DNA of 64,000 bases from Saccharopolyspora soli (GCF_022678645.1 NZ_JALBWV010000029.1:1-64000), one strand, 5' to 3'. Positions 28,272 to 38,777 are shown, counted from the first letter of the stretch. Numbers and translations are program-made. The notes: generated by a model not told the origin, from the sequence alone.

Positions 28272-28865
28272 ATGATCTCCACCGTGCGAGGTCCGGTGCT
28301 GTCGATCGGACTGGACCACGCCGTCATCGAAGTCGGCGGGGTGGGCATGGCCGTGCACGCCACGCCGGTGACGCTGGCCGGACTCCGGCGCGGTGCGGAG
28401 ACGCGGCTGTGGACCTCGCTGATCGTGCGCGAGGACTCGCTGACCCTCTACGGCTTCGCCGACGCCGAATCCCGCGACCTCTTCGTCCTGCTGCAGACCG
28501 CCTCCGGCGTCGGCCCCCGGCTCGCGCTGGCCGCGCTCGCGGTGCTCTCGCCCGACCAGCTCTGCAACGCCCTGGCCGACGGCAACCTGACGGTGCTCAC
28601 CCAGGTGCCCGGCATCGGCCGGAAGAGCGCCGAGCGGCTGATCCTGGAGTTGCGCGACAAGGTCGGTGCGGTGACCGCGTCCGGACCGCCGGCGACGGTG
28701 GACCGCGGCAGGGTGCGCACCGAGGTGTCCGAGGCGCTGGTGGGCCTGGGCTTCTCGGCCAAGCAGGCGGAGCAGAGCGTCGAGGCGGTGCTGGCCGCGG
28801 GCAACGGCGACCTGGACACCTCGGCGGTGCTGCGCAAGGCCCTGGCCACCCTCGGACCGAAGTGA
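28272..28865 (+). CDS. ruvA: Holliday junction DNA-binding protein RuvA
   Basis: A protein of 197 residues. The OB-fold domain occupies residues 1-63 ([21 protein letters not shown]). The tandem helix-hairpin-helix motifs follow ([12 protein letters not shown] and [16 protein letters not shown]), then a flexible linker and domain III that contacts RuvB ([14 protein letters not shown]). It binds four-way junctions and loads RuvB. GGAGG is about 10 bases before the ATG. ruvB starts 10 bases after its stop. Confidence 0.97.
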   Translation: MISTVRGPVLSIGLDHAVIEVGGVGMAVHATPVTLAGLRRGAETRLWTSLIVREDSLTLYGFADAESRDLFVLLQTASGVGPRLALAALAVLSPDQLCNALADGNLTVLTQVPGIGRKSAERLILELRDKVGAVTASGPPATVDRGRVRTEVSEALVGLGFSAKQAEQSVEAVLAAGNGDLDTSAVLRKALATLGPK

Positions 28866-28875
28866 GGTCGGCCTG

Positions 28876-29946
28876 ATGCACGAGGACAACGCGGTTTGGT
28901 CACCGACCGAGGACGGGGTCGCGTTGACCCCGCACCAGGACGCGGGGGACAAGGACGTCGAGATGACGTTGCGCCCGCGCAAGCTCAGCGAGTTCGTGGG
29001 CCAGGCGCGGGTGCGCGAGCAGTTGGAGCTGGTGCTGCACGGCGCGCTCGGGCGTGGTGACCAGCCCGACCACGTGCTGTTCTCCGGGCCGCCGGGGCTG
29101 GGCAAGACCAGCCTGTCGATGATCATCGCGACCGAGCTCGGCTCGTCGATCCGGGTCACCTCCGGCCCTGCGCTGGAGCGGCCCGGTGACCTCGCGGCGA
29201 TGCTGTCCAACCTCGCCGAGGGCGACGTGCTGTTCATCGACGAGATCCACCGGATCGCCCGCCCCGCCGAGGAGATGCTCTACCTGGCGATGGAGGACTA
29301 CCGGGTGGACATCGTGGTCGGCAAGGGGCCCGGCGCCACCAGCATCCCGCTGGAGCTCGCCCCGTTCACGCTGGTCGGGGCCACCACCCGGTCCGGCGCG
29401 CTGACCGGGCCGCTGCGCGACCGGTTCGGCTTCACCGCGCACATGGAGTTCTACACCGCGGACGAGTTGGAGCTGGTGGTGCGCCGCTCGGCCGGGATCC
29501 TCGGGGTGGACCTGCGCGACGACGGGGCCATCGAGATCGCCGGTCGATCCCGAGGCACCCCGCGAATCGCCAACCGGCTGCTGCGCCGGGTCCGCGACTA
29601 CGCCGAAGTCCGGGCCGACGGCGCGGTCACCCGCGAGATCGCGCGCGCCGCGCTGGAGGTCTACGACGTCGACGAGATCGGCCTGGACCGGCTGGACCGA
29701 GCCGTGCTCCGGGCGCTGATCAAGTCCTTCCACGGCGGTCCGGTGGGGATTTCGACGCTGGCGGTGGCGGTGGGCGAGGAGTCCACCACGGTCGAAGAGG
29801 TCTGCGAGCCCTACCTGGTCCGGGCCGGGCTGCTCGCCCGCACCCCGCGAGGTCGCGTCGCCACCGCGGCCGCCTGGCACCACCTGGGACTCACGCCACC
29901 GCAGCACGCGCCCGGCGAGCCGCCACCGGGTCTTTTCGATGAGTAG
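28876..29946 (+). CDS. ruvB: Holliday junction branch-migration ATPase RuvB
   Basis: A protein of 356 residues. It has Walker [10 protein letters not shown] (about residues 73-81), Walker B LFIDEIHR, sensor 1 GATTRSG, the arginine-finger region GPLRDRFGF, and the C-terminal winged helix ([12 protein letters not shown]). It drives branch migration with RuvA. The N-terminal part [12 protein letters not shown] is standard. It is the last gene of the SOS-controlled ruvCAB unit. Confidence 0.97.
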   Translation: MHEDNAVWSPTEDGVALTPHQDAGDKDVEMTLRPRKLSEFVGQARVREQLELVLHGALGRGDQPDHVLFSGPPGLGKTSLSMIIATELGSSIRVTSGPALERPGDLAAMLSNLAEGDVLFIDEIHRIARPAEEMLYLAMEDYRVDIVVGKGPGATSIPLELAPFTLVGATTRSGALTGPLRDRFGFTAHMEFYTADELELVVRRSAGILGVDLRDDGAIEIAGRSRGTPRIANRLLRRVRDYAEVRADGAVTREIARAALEVYDVDEIGLDRLDRAVLRALIKSFHGGPVGISTLAVAVGEESTTVEEVCEPYLVRAGLLARTPRGRVATAAAWHHLGLTPPQHAPGEPPPGLFDE

Positions 29947-29948
29947 AT

Positions 29949-29965
29949 CGAATGGTGACCATTCG
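29949..29965. promoter_or_regulatory. 17-bp perfect palindrome after ruvB
   Basis: CGAATGGT-G-ACCATTCG begins 3 bases after the ruvB stop codon. A one-base centre makes it a poor RNA hairpin but a good dimeric protein site. It lies about 355 bp before yajC. The protein is unknown. Confidence 0.4.
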
Positions 29966-30191
29966 CCGATACTGTGTGTTTCGCCCAGCGATCGGCTCGT
30001 GGTCGGGGTGCTGGTCCGTGCTTGTCGCGTGACGTTATCCTCCTCACGTCTCGTTCGGTGGTAACCGAACCGCGCGAGGTGGCACCGCCGGACGGGTGGT
30101 GTGCAGCGCGGCAGCACGAACCGCGTCTCCCGCGAGAGCGGGCAGGCGGATCCGCGAACCACTCGCGGATCGAACCTGCGGGCCGTGGAGA

Positions 30192-30224
30192 CTCTCCTGT
30201 TTCCCAGCGGGGGAGGACGTCAAC
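30192..30224 (+). repeat. Solo IS605-type right-end-like hairpin upstream of yajC
   Basis: An 8-pair hairpin (CTCTCCTG 30192-30199, CGGGGGAG 30208-30215) runs into GGGGAGGACGTCAAC (30210-30224). That 15-mer is identical to the end of the complete element at 5845-5859. No transposase fragment is seen around it. The rest of 29966-30319 shows no gene. Confidence 0.5.
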
Positions 30225-30319
30225 CCGAGTTGACCTGGCACACTGGGGCTGAACATCCGAACAATTCGGGCGCAGTACTGCGAGGGCTGGGCCCCGAAGC
30301 GTCCGCTGAACGGAGCACG

Positions 30320-30712
30320 ATGGACCTGCAATCCCTGATTCTCCCGTTGTTGATCGTCCTGCTGGCGGTGCCGCTGTTCCTGCAGGCGCGCAAGCAGAAG
30401 CGCGCCGTGGCGGAGCAGCAGAAGCTGCAGAACTCGATCACCCCCGGTGACCGGGTGATGACCACCTCCGGCGTGTTCGGCACCGTCGTCGCGACCTCGG
30501 ACGACAGCATCGACCTGGAAATCGCTCCCGGCATGACCACCACCTGGGTGCGTGCCGCGGTCCGCGAGAAGGTCAACACCGACAGCGCCCCGGCCGCCGA
30601 GTCGGCCGAGAAGGAGGAGACCCCGGCCGAGGCCGAGGCCACCACCTCGACCGACACCACCGAGTCCAAGGCCGAGATCGCCGAGCCGATCGAGAAGCAG
30701 AAGACCAACTGA
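30320..30712 (+). CDS. yajC: Preprotein translocase accessory subunit YajC
   Basis: A protein of 130 residues. One N-terminal membrane helix (residues 5-22) is followed by QARKQKRAVAEQQKLQNSITPGDRVMTTSGVFGTVV, the YajC signature, and a long acidic tail rich in Ala, Glu and Thr. It associates with SecDF. ATG at 30320 follows CGGAG. The gap to secD is 385 bp, larger than normal for this operon. Confidence 0.93.
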   Translation: MDLQSLILPLLIVLLAVPLFLQARKQKRAVAEQQKLQNSITPGDRVMTTSGVFGTVVATSDDSIDLEIAPGMTTTWVRAAVREKVNTDSAPAAESAEKEETPAEAEATTSTDTTESKAEIAEPIEKQKTN

Positions 30713-30789
30713 CGCCCGGCGGGCGTCCCCGCGCCACCGTGCGCCGCGAGTCGGCGCCCGGCAGGTGGGGCCGTTGCCGCTCAGGTCGC

Positions 30790-30827
30790 GACGCGGGCAC
30801 CGGAGAGACCGTTTCCGGGCCCGCGTC
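30790..30827. terminator. Hairpin in the yajC-secD gap
   Basis: GACGCGGGC (30790-30798) pairs with GCCCGCGTC (30819-30827). It could end yajC transcription or attenuate secDF. The remaining 30713-31097 region shows no gene. Confidence 0.45.
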
Positions 30828-31097
30828 CGTGCGTAGTCGTCGATCAACCCACGGTTGCCACCCGCGGCGATGACGTCCGAAGCGGGCCTGTCAGACTGGA
30901 TGGAGGCGAGTCGCCGCGTCGTGGCGAAGATCGCCACCAGAGCGCGCCGATCGCGGAACTCGGCGAACCCGGCTGTACGTTTGGCGTCGGGCGGGCGACC
31001 GAACCGGTCACCGCCTGCGCGCGGTTCGTCGCGGGGCACGCCGAAGCGAACCGATCTGGCGCACCGACGCAGACCGTGGACAGGAGACAGACGCACC

Positions 31098-32660
31098 GTG
31101 GCACCTCCGGCCGGGCAAATCCGCCCAGGGCGTTATCTAGCGATCTTCGCGTTGATCGTGGTCGCGCTGTACGCGCTGGTGTTCTTCACCGGTGATGGCA
31201 AGCCGCACCCGAAACTCGGGATCGACCTCCAGGGCGGCACGCGGGTCACGCTGACGGCTCGCACCCCAACCCTTCAGCCGCCCACCAACGAGTCGCTGGA
31301 CCAGGCCCGGCAGATCATCGAGACCCGCGTCAACGGCATGGGCATCAGCGGATCCGAGGTGACCCGCGACGGCACCAACCTGGTGATCACCGTGCCCGGC
31401 GAGGGCGGTGAGCAGGCCAAGCAGCTGGGGCAGACCGCCGAGCTGGCCTTCCGCAAGGTCGTCAACGCGGTGCCCGCGACGCCGCCTCCGGCGGGCACCA
31501 CCCCGCAGGCGGTGCCCCAGCAGCAGGGGCCGGGCGACCAGCAGCGCGCGATCGAGGAGGCGAAGGCGCTCCGGCAGAGCACCGATCCGAACGTGCAGAT
31601 GCAGGCGCTGCAAGCGCTGAACTGCGCGGCCGAGGATCCGCTGCGCGGCAATGACGATCCGAAGCTGCCGCTGGTGACCTGCGACCGGGAGGGCCAGCAG
31701 AAGTACCTGCTGGAGCCGGTGTTCCTGGAGGGCAAGGAGATCGCCAACGCCCAGGCGGCGCCGCCGAATCCGCAGGCGGGCGAGCCGGGCTGGACGGTGA
31801 ACTTGGACTTCAAGAGCGCCGGGGCCAAGACGTGGGCGGACTTCACCTCCGCCAACGTCGGACAGCAGGCCGCGTTCGTGCTGGACACCGAGGTGGTGTC
31901 GGCGCCGCAGATCCAGGAGCCGCTGCTCGGCGGCAACGCGCGGATCAACGGCCAGTTCAACCAGCAGACCGCGACTGACCTGGCCGACATCCTCAAGTAC
32001 GGGTCGCTGCCGCTGGCCTTCGACCAGTCCGAGGCCGAGACGGTGTCGGCGACCCTCGGGGTCGCCTCGCTGGAGGCCGGGTTGATCGCCGGTGGCCTCG
32101 GCCTGGTGCTGGTGGCCGTGTACTGCCTGCTCTACTACCGGCTGCTGGGCATCCTGACCATCCTGTCGCTGGTGCTCTCCGGCGGCGTGGTCTTCGGAGT
32201 GCTCGTGCTGCTCGGGCGCTGGGTCGGATTCACCCTCGACCTCGCCGGGGTCGCCGGGTTCATCGTGGCGATCGGCATCACCGCCGACTCGTTCATCGTT
32301 TTCTTCGAACGGCTCAAGGACGAGATCCGCGAGGGCCGCACGTTCCGCTCGGCGGTGCCGCGGGCCTGGCTGCGGGCCCGGCGCACGATCCTGTCCGCCG
32401 ACGCGGTCAGCTTCCTGGCCGCCGCCGTGCTCTACATCCTCGCCGTCGGCCAGGTGAAGGGCTTCGCCTTCACCCTGGGCATGTCCACGGTGCTGGACCT
32501 GGTCGTGGTCTTCCTCGTCACGCACCCGCTGGTGGCGATCGCCTCGAAGAACAAGTTCCTGTCCAAGCCCTCGGTCTCCGGCCTGGGGGCGGTGCAACGG
32601 CTCGGCGACCAGTACCGGGCCGCCCGCAAGGCCGCCTCGACCACCGCCAAGGAGGCGTGA
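31098..32660 (+). CDS. secD: Protein translocase subunit SecD
   Basis: A protein of 520 residues. TM1 at residues 13-30 is followed by LGIDLQGGTRVTL (motif D1), a large external domain with a Pro/Gln-rich insert (about 130-160), then the RND-type membrane bundle starting near 330 (ASLEAGLIAGGLGLVLV) with FIVAIGITADSFIVFFERLKDEIREGRTFRSAV, the conserved D4 region. With SecF it uses the proton gradient to pull secreted proteins out of the channel. GTG start at 31098 with GGAG 11 bases before; secF overlaps its stop. Confidence 0.95.
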   Translation: MAPPAGQIRPGRYLAIFALIVVALYALVFFTGDGKPHPKLGIDLQGGTRVTLTARTPTLQPPTNESLDQARQIIETRVNGMGISGSEVTRDGTNLVITVPGEGGEQAKQLGQTAELAFRKVVNAVPATPPPAGTTPQAVPQQQGPGDQQRAIEEAKALRQSTDPNVQMQALQALNCAAEDPLRGNDDPKLPLVTCDREGQQKYLLEPVFLEGKEIANAQAAPPNPQAGEPGWTVNLDFKSAGAKTWADFTSANVGQQAAFVLDTEVVSAPQIQEPLLGGNARINGQFNQQTATDLADILKYGSLPLAFDQSEAETVSATLGVASLEAGLIAGGLGLVLVAVYCLLYYRLLGILTILSLVLSGGVVFGVLVLLGRWVGFTLDLAGVAGFIVAIGITADSFIVFFERLKDEIREGRTFRSAVPRAWLRARRTILSADAVSFLAAAVLYILAVGQVKGFAFTLGMSTVLDLVVVFLVTHPLVAIASKNKFLSKPSVSGLGAVQRLGDQYRAARKAASTTAKEA

Positions 32661-33838
32661 AGGTGACGACTCCAGGTACCGAACGGGCCCGGCGCGAAAG
32701 CGTCTTCCACCGCCTCTACACCGGCACCGGGGCCTTCGACATCGTCGGCAAGCGCGTCCGCTGGTACGTCGCTCTGGGCCTGCTGGTGCTGGTGTGCATC
32801 GGGGCGATGGGGATCAATCGCTTCAACCTCGGCATCGACTTCGAGGGCGGCACCAAGATCCAGCTGCCCGCGGTCGGCGCGCAAGGCCCGATCCGCACCG
32901 ACCAGGTGCAAGACGCGTTCCAACGCGCGTTGGGCCACCCGGCCGAGACGGTGCAGATCGCGGGCGTCGGGGCCAACCAGAGCATCCAGATCCGCTCCTC
33001 GTCGCTGACCGTGGACCAGGTGGCCGCGGTCAAGCAGTCGCTGTTCAACGAGGTGCGGCCGCTGGACGCGCAGGGGCAGCCGAGCCAGCAGGTGATCAGC
33101 GACAGCGCGGTCAGCGGCTCCTGGGGTGGCGAGATCACCCAGCAGGCGTTGATCGCCCTCGCGGTGTTCCTGGTGCTGGTGACGATCTTCCTGGCTTTCT
33201 ACTTCGAGAAGTGGATGGCGGTGGCCGCGCTGATCGCGCTGCTGCACGACGTGGTGGTGACCGCCGGGATCTACTCGCTGGTCGGCTTCGAGGTCACGCC
33301 GAGCACCGTGATCGGTCTGCTGACGATCCTCGGGTTCTCGCTCTACGACACCGTGGTGGTCTTCGACAAGGTCAAGGAGAACACCCGCGGCCTGCTCGGA
33401 CTGACCCGCCGCACCTACGCCGAAGCGGCCAACCTGGCGGTCAACCAGACCCTGATGCGCTCGATCAACACGGCGTTGATCGCGTTGCTGCCGGTCATCG
33501 GGCTGCTCGTGGTGGGAGCCGGGATGCTCGGCGTCGGCGTGCTGCGCGACTTGGCGCTGGTGCAGCTGGTCGGCATGCTCACCGGCGTGGTGTCGTCGAT
33601 CTTCCTGGCCACGCCATTGCTGGTGGACTTCAAGATGCGCGGCCGCGACCCGAAGTTCCGGGAGCACGCGGCGAAGGTGCAGCAGCGTCGCGAGCGGGCC
33701 GCTGCCAAGGCGGCCGGGGAGGACGTCCCGGCTGAGCCGAAGCACGCGGTGGCCGCGGGCTCCGGTGCGGGTTCCGCGCGCCGTCCGAGTCGTCCCATGA
33801 GCAAGACGGGGCGTCCGACCGGCAAGCGGCGGCGTTGA
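32657..33838 (+). CDS. secF: Protein translocase subunit SecF
   Basis: A protein of 393 residues. TM1 is at about 36-54, then NLGIDFEGGTKIQ, the external domain, and five more helices with LLTILGFSLYDTVVVFDKVKENTRG and NQTLMRSINTAL, the SecF signatures. The C-terminal 60 residues are basic and Arg/Ala-rich. GTG overlaps the secD stop (GTGA). The apt start codon overlaps the secF stop by one base. Confidence 0.95.
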   Translation: MKVTTPGTERARRESVFHRLYTGTGAFDIVGKRVRWYVALGLLVLVCIGAMGINRFNLGIDFEGGTKIQLPAVGAQGPIRTDQVQDAFQRALGHPAETVQIAGVGANQSIQIRSSSLTVDQVAAVKQSLFNEVRPLDAQGQPSQQVISDSAVSGSWGGEITQQALIALAVFLVLVTIFLAFYFEKWMAVAALIALLHDVVVTAGIYSLVGFEVTPSTVIGLLTILGFSLYDTVVVFDKVKENTRGLLGLTRRTYAEAANLAVNQTLMRSINTALIALLPVIGLLVVGAGMLGVGVLRDLALVQLVGMLTGVVSSIFLATPLLVDFKMRGRDPKFREHAAKVQQRRERAAAKAAGEDVPAEPKHAVAAGSGAGSARRPSRPMSKTGRPTGKRRR

Positions 33839-34404
33839 TGGCCCCACCTGAAGAGGGCGCCATCTCCGTGCAGCTCACCGACGAGGCCGATCACGCGCTC
33901 CGGCGGGCCGCCGCGCTCATCCGAGTGGTTCCGGACTTCCCCGAGCCGGGGGTGCTGTTTCGCGACATCAGCCCGCTGCTGGCCGACGGCGCCGGGCTGA
34001 ACGCCGTGGTGTCGGCGCTGGGACGGGACTGCGAGTTCGACGTGGTGGTCGGGGTCGAGGCCCGCGGCTTCCTGGTGGGCGCCGCGGTGGCGCAGCAGTT
34101 CGGTACCGGGGTGGTCGGGCTGCGCAAGCCCGGCAAGCTGCCGGTGGTGGCGGACCGGGTCGACTACACCCTGGAGTACGGCCGAGCGACCCTGGAGCTA
34201 CCGGCCGACACGCTGCGACCGGGTCAGCGGGCGCTGATCGTCGACGACGTCCTGGCCACTGGCGGCACCCTGGGCGCGGCATGCCGCCTGGTCCGGCAAG
34301 CAGGTGCGGATGTCGCGGCGGCGGCTGTCGTCCTCGAACTGACCGCCCTCGCAGGCCGCGACAAGATCATCGGCGAGACCATCCGAGCCCTGCTGCGAGC
34401 CTGA
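33838..34404 (+). CDS. apt: Adenine phosphoribosyltransferase
   Basis: A protein of 188 residues. Type I phosphoribosyltransferase: FPEPGVLFRDISPLL near the N terminus (adenine-binding loop), GVEARGFLVGAAVA, and the PRPP motif ALIVDDVLATGGTL near residue 130. It salvages adenine to AMP. ATG at 33838 overlaps the secF stop; GTG at 33868 is a possible later start. In mycobacteria a lipoprotein gene lies between secF and apt; here there is none. Confidence 0.93.
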   Translation: MAPPEEGAISVQLTDEADHALRRAAALIRVVPDFPEPGVLFRDISPLLADGAGLNAVVSALGRDCEFDVVVGVEARGFLVGAAVAQQFGTGVVGLRKPGKLPVVADRVDYTLEYGRATLELPADTLRPGQRALIVDDVLATGGTLGAACRLVRQAGADVAAAAVVLELTALAGRDKIIGETIRALLRA

Positions 34405-34428
34405 CCGGCACGAGCCCCCGGGAGGGTT

Positions 34429-34450
34429 GGCGGTTTTGCCCAAAACCGCC
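34429..34450 (+). terminator. Terminator after apt
   Basis: GGCGGTTTT and AAAACCGCC arms (9 bp) with a 4-base loop, 24 bases after the apt stop and before the relA promoter region. Confidence 0.75.
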
Positions 34451-34696
34451 GGTCAATTTATCCGGTTTTCCCGTAGCGATTTCCGGAAAAACAGACAAAG
34501 GGGATTAAATTGCTCCGCGATGCGGAAAGTCGCGGTGATCGGCTCGGGTGAAGTGCGGCGGGCTCTCGGCCGGGTCAGGTGACCGCTGGGCGTATCACAG
34601 CCATACCTGGGAAGGTCCGCCGCCCGGCTGGCGTTATTCTCAGTGTCCGGGTCCCCCGGACCTGGGACTAGCGCAACATGAGCCCGGGAGCGTGCG

Positions 34697-37015
34697 GTGA
34701 GCCACCACGTCGAATCCCCTGCTTCGGCAACCGACCCGGTTGCCGAGCCGCGTGCGGCCTCCGCGACCCGTCGCGTCCGCGCCCGGCTGGCCAGGAGGAT
34801 CACGGCGCAGCGGGCAGCCCAGGTCAAACAGGTGCTCGAACCGCTGGCCACGGTGCACCGCGAGCTGCACCCGCAGGCTGATCTGGCCCTCCTGCAGCGC
34901 GCCTACGACGTCGCCGAGGAACGGCACCGGACCCAGCAGCGCAAATCCGGCGACCCCTACATCACGCACCCGCTCGCGGTCGCGACGATCCTGGCGGAGC
35001 TCGGCATGGACACCACCACGCTGGTGGCTGGCCTGCTGCATGACACCGTCGAGGACACCGACTACGCGTTGGAGAAGCTCGGCACCGAGTTCGGCGAGGA
35101 GGTGGCGCACCTGGTCGACGGCGTCACCAAGCTGGACAAGGTCAAGCTGGGTGCGGCCGCGGAAGCCGAGACCATCCGCAAGATGATCATCGCGATGGCC
35201 CGCGACCCGCGTGTGCTGGTGATCAAACTCGCCGACCGGCTGCACAACATGCGCACCATGCGGTTCCTGCCGCCGGAGAAGCAGGCCCGCAAGGCTCGGG
35301 AGACCCTCGAAGTGCTCGCCCCGCTGGCGCACCGGCTGGGCATGGCGACCATCAAGTGGGAGCTGGAGGACCTGGCATTCGCCATCCTGCAGCCCAAGAA
35401 GTACGACGAGATCGTGCGCCTGGTCGCCAACCGCGCGCCGTCGCGAGACACCTACCTGCGCACCGTGATCGACGAGCTGTCCCGCCAGCTCGACGCCGCG
35501 CGGCTGGCCGCGAAGGTGGAGGGCCGCCCCAAGCACTACTACTCCATCCACCAGAAGATGATCGTGCGGGGCCGCGACTTCGACGACATCCACGACCTGG
35601 TCGGCGTGCGGATCCTGGTCGACGAGGTGCGCGACTGCTACGCCGCGATGGGCGTGGTGCACGCGCTGTGGCAGCCGATGCCCGGCCGGTTCAAGGACTA
35701 CATCGCCCAGCCCCGCTTCGGGGTGTACCAGTCGCTGCACACCACGGTGATCGGCCCGGAGGGCAAGCCGCTGGAGGTGCAGATCCGCACCCACGAGATG
35801 CACCGGACCGCCGAGTACGGCATCGCCGCGCACTGGCGGTACAAGGAGACCAAGGGCCGCAACGGCAGCGGCGGGCAGTCCGCCGTCGAGGTCGACGAGA
35901 TGGCGTGGATGCGGCAGCTGCTCGACTGGCAGCGGGAGGCCGCCGATCCCGGTGAGTTCTTGGAGTCGCTGCGCTACGACCTGGCGACCAGGGAGATCTT
36001 CGTCTTCACGCCGAAGGGCGATGTGATCACGCTGCCTTCCGGTTCGACGCCGGTGGACTTCGCCTACGCGGTGCACACCGAGGTCGGCCACCGCTGCATC
36101 GGCGCCCGCGTCAACGGCCGGTTGGTGGCGCTGGAGCGCAAGCTGGAGAACGGCGAGGTCGTCGAGATCTTCACGTCCAAAGCGGAGGGCTCGGGCCCGA
36201 GCCGGGACTGGCTGTCGTTCGTGGCCTCGCCGCGGGCCAAGGCCAAGATCAAGCAGTGGTTCGCCAAGGAGCGCCGCGAGGAGGCGATCGAATCCGGCAA
36301 GGAGCTGATCGCCAAGGAGATCCGGCGGCTCGGCCTACCGGTGCAGCGCCTGGTGTCGGCCGAAACCCTCGGTGCGGTGGCCCGCGAGCTGCACTACGTC
36401 GACGTCACCGGCCTTTACGCGGCGGTCGGCGAGAAGCAGCTCTCGGCGCAACACCTGGTGCAGCGGCTGGTGGCGTTCATCGGCGGACCGGAGCAGGCCG
36501 AGGACGAGATCGCCGAGCGGTCCACGCCCTCGACGTTGCGCGGCAAGCGCCGCAGCAGCGGTGACTCCGGTGTGGTGGTCAAGGACGCCGGTGACGTGTG
36601 GGCGAAGCTGGCGCGCTGCTGCACGCCGGTGCCCGGGGACGAGATCCTCGGCTTCGTGACCCGCGGTGGCTGGGTCAGCGTGCACCGCACCGACTGCACC
36701 AACGCCGACGACCTGCGCAGCACCCCGGAGCGGCTGGTCGAGGTGTACTGGGCGCCGTCGGCCTCGTCGGTGTTCCTGGTCGCGATCCAGGTGGAAGCCC
36801 TCGATCGACACCGGTTGCTCTCCGACGTCACCAAGGTGCTGGCGGACGAGCGGGTGAACATCCTGTCGGCGTCGGTGACGACCTCGAAGGACCGGGTGGC
36901 GGTCAGCCGCTTCACCTTCGAGATGGGCGACCCGAAGCACTTGGGCCACGTCCTCAAGGCGGTCCGCAACATCGAAGGCGTCTACGACGTCTACCGCGTG
37001 ACCTCCGCGACCTGA
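34697..37015 (+). CDS. relA: Bifunctional (p)ppGpp synthetase/hydrolase
   Basis: A protein of 772 residues. Domains in order: HD hydrolase (about 75-230; [26 protein letters not shown]), RelA/SpoT synthetase (about 260-370; [33 protein letters not shown]), TGS (about 425-485; [18 protein letters not shown]), helical, conserved-cysteine zinc-finger-like segment ([12 protein letters not shown]) and ACT (about 690-770). The HD motifs are intact, so it should both make and degrade the stringent alarmone. GTG start; it has its own 290-bp upstream region. A strong bidirectional terminator follows. Confidence 0.97.
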   Translation: MSHHVESPASATDPVAEPRAASATRRVRARLARRITAQRAAQVKQVLEPLATVHRELHPQADLALLQRAYDVAEERHRTQQRKSGDPYITHPLAVATILAELGMDTTTLVAGLLHDTVEDTDYALEKLGTEFGEEVAHLVDGVTKLDKVKLGAAAEAETIRKMIIAMARDPRVLVIKLADRLHNMRTMRFLPPEKQARKARETLEVLAPLAHRLGMATIKWELEDLAFAILQPKKYDEIVRLVANRAPSRDTYLRTVIDELSRQLDAARLAAKVEGRPKHYYSIHQKMIVRGRDFDDIHDLVGVRILVDEVRDCYAAMGVVHALWQPMPGRFKDYIAQPRFGVYQSLHTTVIGPEGKPLEVQIRTHEMHRTAEYGIAAHWRYKETKGRNGSGGQSAVEVDEMAWMRQLLDWQREAADPGEFLESLRYDLATREIFVFTPKGDVITLPSGSTPVDFAYAVHTEVGHRCIGARVNGRLVALERKLENGEVVEIFTSKAEGSGPSRDWLSFVASPRAKAKIKQWFAKERREEAIESGKELIAKEIRRLGLPVQRLVSAETLGAVARELHYVDVTGLYAAVGEKQLSAQHLVQRLVAFIGGPEQAEDEIAERSTPSTLRGKRRSSGDSGVVVKDAGDVWAKLARCCTPVPGDEILGFVTRGGWVSVHRTDCTNADDLRSTPERLVEVYWAPSASSVFLVAIQVEALDRHRLLSDVTKVLADERVNILSASVTTSKDRVAVSRFTFEMGDPKHLGHVLKAVRNIEGVYDVYRVTSAT

Positions 37016-37030
37016 CGGCAGTTCGCGGAC

Positions 37031-37074
37031 GAGCAAAACGGGCCCGACGTCGCAACGCCGGGCCCGTTTTGCTC
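37031..37074. terminator. Bidirectional terminator between relA and cyclophilin gene
   Basis: Perfect 16-bp stem GAGCAAAACGGGCCCG and its complement with a 12-base loop. The A/T-rich base gives a U-run on either strand, serving both convergent genes. Confidence 0.9.
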
Positions 37075-37079
37075 ATGAC

Positions 37080-37907
37080 TCAGGCATTCGCGGATGCGCG
37101 CTCGATCCGCACCGCCATGTTCGGACTTCCGTCGCCCTCGCCGTTGGTGGGCTGCACCCCCGCAGCGGCGACCTTGTCGAGCACCGCCAGTCCGCCCTCG
37201 CCGATGGTGCCGAACACGGTGTATTCGGGCGGCAGGTAGGAATCTTGGTAGACCATGAAGAACTGGCTGCCGCCGCTGTTCGGCTGGCTCGACTTCGCCA
37301 TCGCCAGCGTGCCGCGCGGGTAGATCACCGCACCGCTCTGGTCGTTCGGACTCGGTGCGGGGGAGAGCCCGGTCGGGGGCTCGTCCTTGATCGAGTATCC
37401 GGGGCCACCGCTGCCGGTCCCGGAGGGATCGCCGCACTGGAGCACCTTCAGCCCCTCAGTCGTGGTGAGCCGGTGGCAGTCGGTGCCGTCGAAGTAACCA
37501 GCGCCCACGAGGTGGCCGAAGCTCTGCACGGTGCACGGTGCTTTGGCCCGGTCGAGCGTGATCGGAATGGCGCCCTGGCTCGTCTGGAGCGTGACGTTCT
37601 CGGTGCCCTGGGCCGGAGTCGGGTTCGGATCGGGTGGTAGGTCGACGGGCTTCGCGGCCGGTTCATCGGACTTCGCGTATGCGCACGGCCCGTTCGTGCC
37701 GTTGTGGGCCTGCGGCTGCGCCGCGGGCGTCTGCTGCTCCCCGCCGGTGCGGGTGAAGTAGAAGATGCCCACCACTGCCGCGATGACCACCACGATCGTC
37801 GCGCCGATGGTGATCATCCGGCGTCGCTTGGCCTGCTCCGCGCGGCGCTGCAACTGGCGTTCGAGCTTCCGCTTGGCCGCCTGGCGACGTTGTTCGTTGC
37901 TGGGCAC
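37080..37907 (-). CDS. Membrane-anchored cyclophilin-type peptidyl-prolyl isomerase
   Basis: A protein of 275 residues. A basic cytoplasmic N terminus (residues 1-30, Arg/Lys-rich) precedes one membrane helix (31-53), a Pro/Gln-rich linker, and a cyclophilin domain (about 98-270) with TLDRAKAPCTVQSF, YFDGTDCHRL, GSQFFM (active-site region) and YTVFGTI. It matches the Rv2582 (ppiB) position. The domain is outside the cell, so it probably helps exported proteins fold. GTG at 37907 has GGGAG six bases upstream. Confidence 0.9.
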   Translation of the reverse strand: MPSNEQRRQAAKRKLERQLQRRAEQAKRRRMITIGATIVVVIAAVVGIFYFTRTGGEQQTPAAQPQAHNGTNGPCAYAKSDEPAAKPVDLPPDPNPTPAQGTENVTLQTSQGAIPITLDRAKAPCTVQSFGHLVGAGYFDGTDCHRLTTTEGLKVLQCGDPSGTGSGGPGYSIKDEPPTGLSPAPSPNDQSGAVIYPRGTLAMAKSSQPNSGGSQFFMVYQDSYLPPEYTVFGTIGEGGLAVLDKVAAAGVQPTNGEGDGSPNMAVRIERASANA

Positions 37908-38093
37908 CTGCTCCCTCCCCGGATGCGGTGGGTCTGTTGTTGTCGCGGGGAGTTTATGGGGTGCCCCGGCAGCGGTTCCTGAGAGCCTGCGGATTGCGCG
38001 TGCGGCGCGCGAAGGCCCACGTGGGCGGGACGATAATCTGGTGGGCAGCCGACCCGCACCATCGGGTGCCGTCCCAACGAAAGGTCGCACGTC

Positions 38094-38777
38094 GTGCTTG
38101 TCCTCGGGTTCCCGGTAGGACCTTTGCAGGCGAACTGCTACGTGCTCGCGCGCGGGGGAGGCGAGCCGTGCGTCGTGGTGGACCCCGGTCAGGACGCCGT
38201 GCCGCCGTTGGACGAACAACTGCGCGAGCACCGCCTCGCGCCCGCTGCGGTGCTGCTCACCCACGGGCACTTCGACCACGTCTTCTCCGCTGGTGAGGTG
38301 TGCGCCGCGCACGACGTTCCGGCCTACATCCACCCCGCCGACCGGTTCATGCTCGACGATCCGGGGGCCGCGCTCGGCCCGGCCGGTCGGCAGCTGTTCG
38401 GCGATGGTCCGGCGATGGCCGCTCCCACCGACGTCCGCGACCTCGCCGAGGGAGACGATCTGGAGCTCGCCGGACTGCGCTTCGAGGTCAGGCACACCCC
38501 GGGCCATACCGGCGGATCGGTGTTGCTCGGCATCTCCACCGGCGAGGGCGGACGGCTGCTGCTGTCCGGCGACACCCTCTTCGCCGGAGCCATCGGGCGC
38601 ACCGATCTGCCCGGCGGCGACCACGGCCGGATGCTGGAGTCGCTGAGCACCAAGGTGCTGCCGCTCGACGATGCGACCGTCGTGCTGCCGGGCCACGGAC
38701 CGACCACCACCATCGGGCGCGAACGCGCGGGCAACCCGTTCCTGCAGGGCCTGCCGACTTCCGACGCCATTTCCTGA
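38094..38777 (+). CDS. Metallo-beta-lactamase-fold hydrolase (glyoxalase II-like)
   Basis: A protein of 227 residues with the metal-binding motif THGHFDHV at about residue 60, [10 protein letters not shown] (His near 140), SGDTLF and the final His in LPGHGPTTT. This is the same set as glyoxalase II and Rv2581c, which occupies the same place before hisS. The substrate may be a glutathione-free thioester or lactoylmycothiol-type compound; that is inference. GTG start; hisS follows by 20 bases. Confidence 0.88.
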   Translation: MLVLGFPVGPLQANCYVLARGGGEPCVVVDPGQDAVPPLDEQLREHRLAPAAVLLTHGHFDHVFSAGEVCAAHDVPAYIHPADRFMLDDPGAALGPAGRQLFGDGPAMAAPTDVRDLAEGDDLELAGLRFEVRHTPGHTGGSVLLGISTGEGGRLLLSGDTLFAGAIGRTDLPGGDHGRMLESLSTKVLPLDDATVVLPGHGPTTTIGRERAGNPFLQGLPTSDAIS

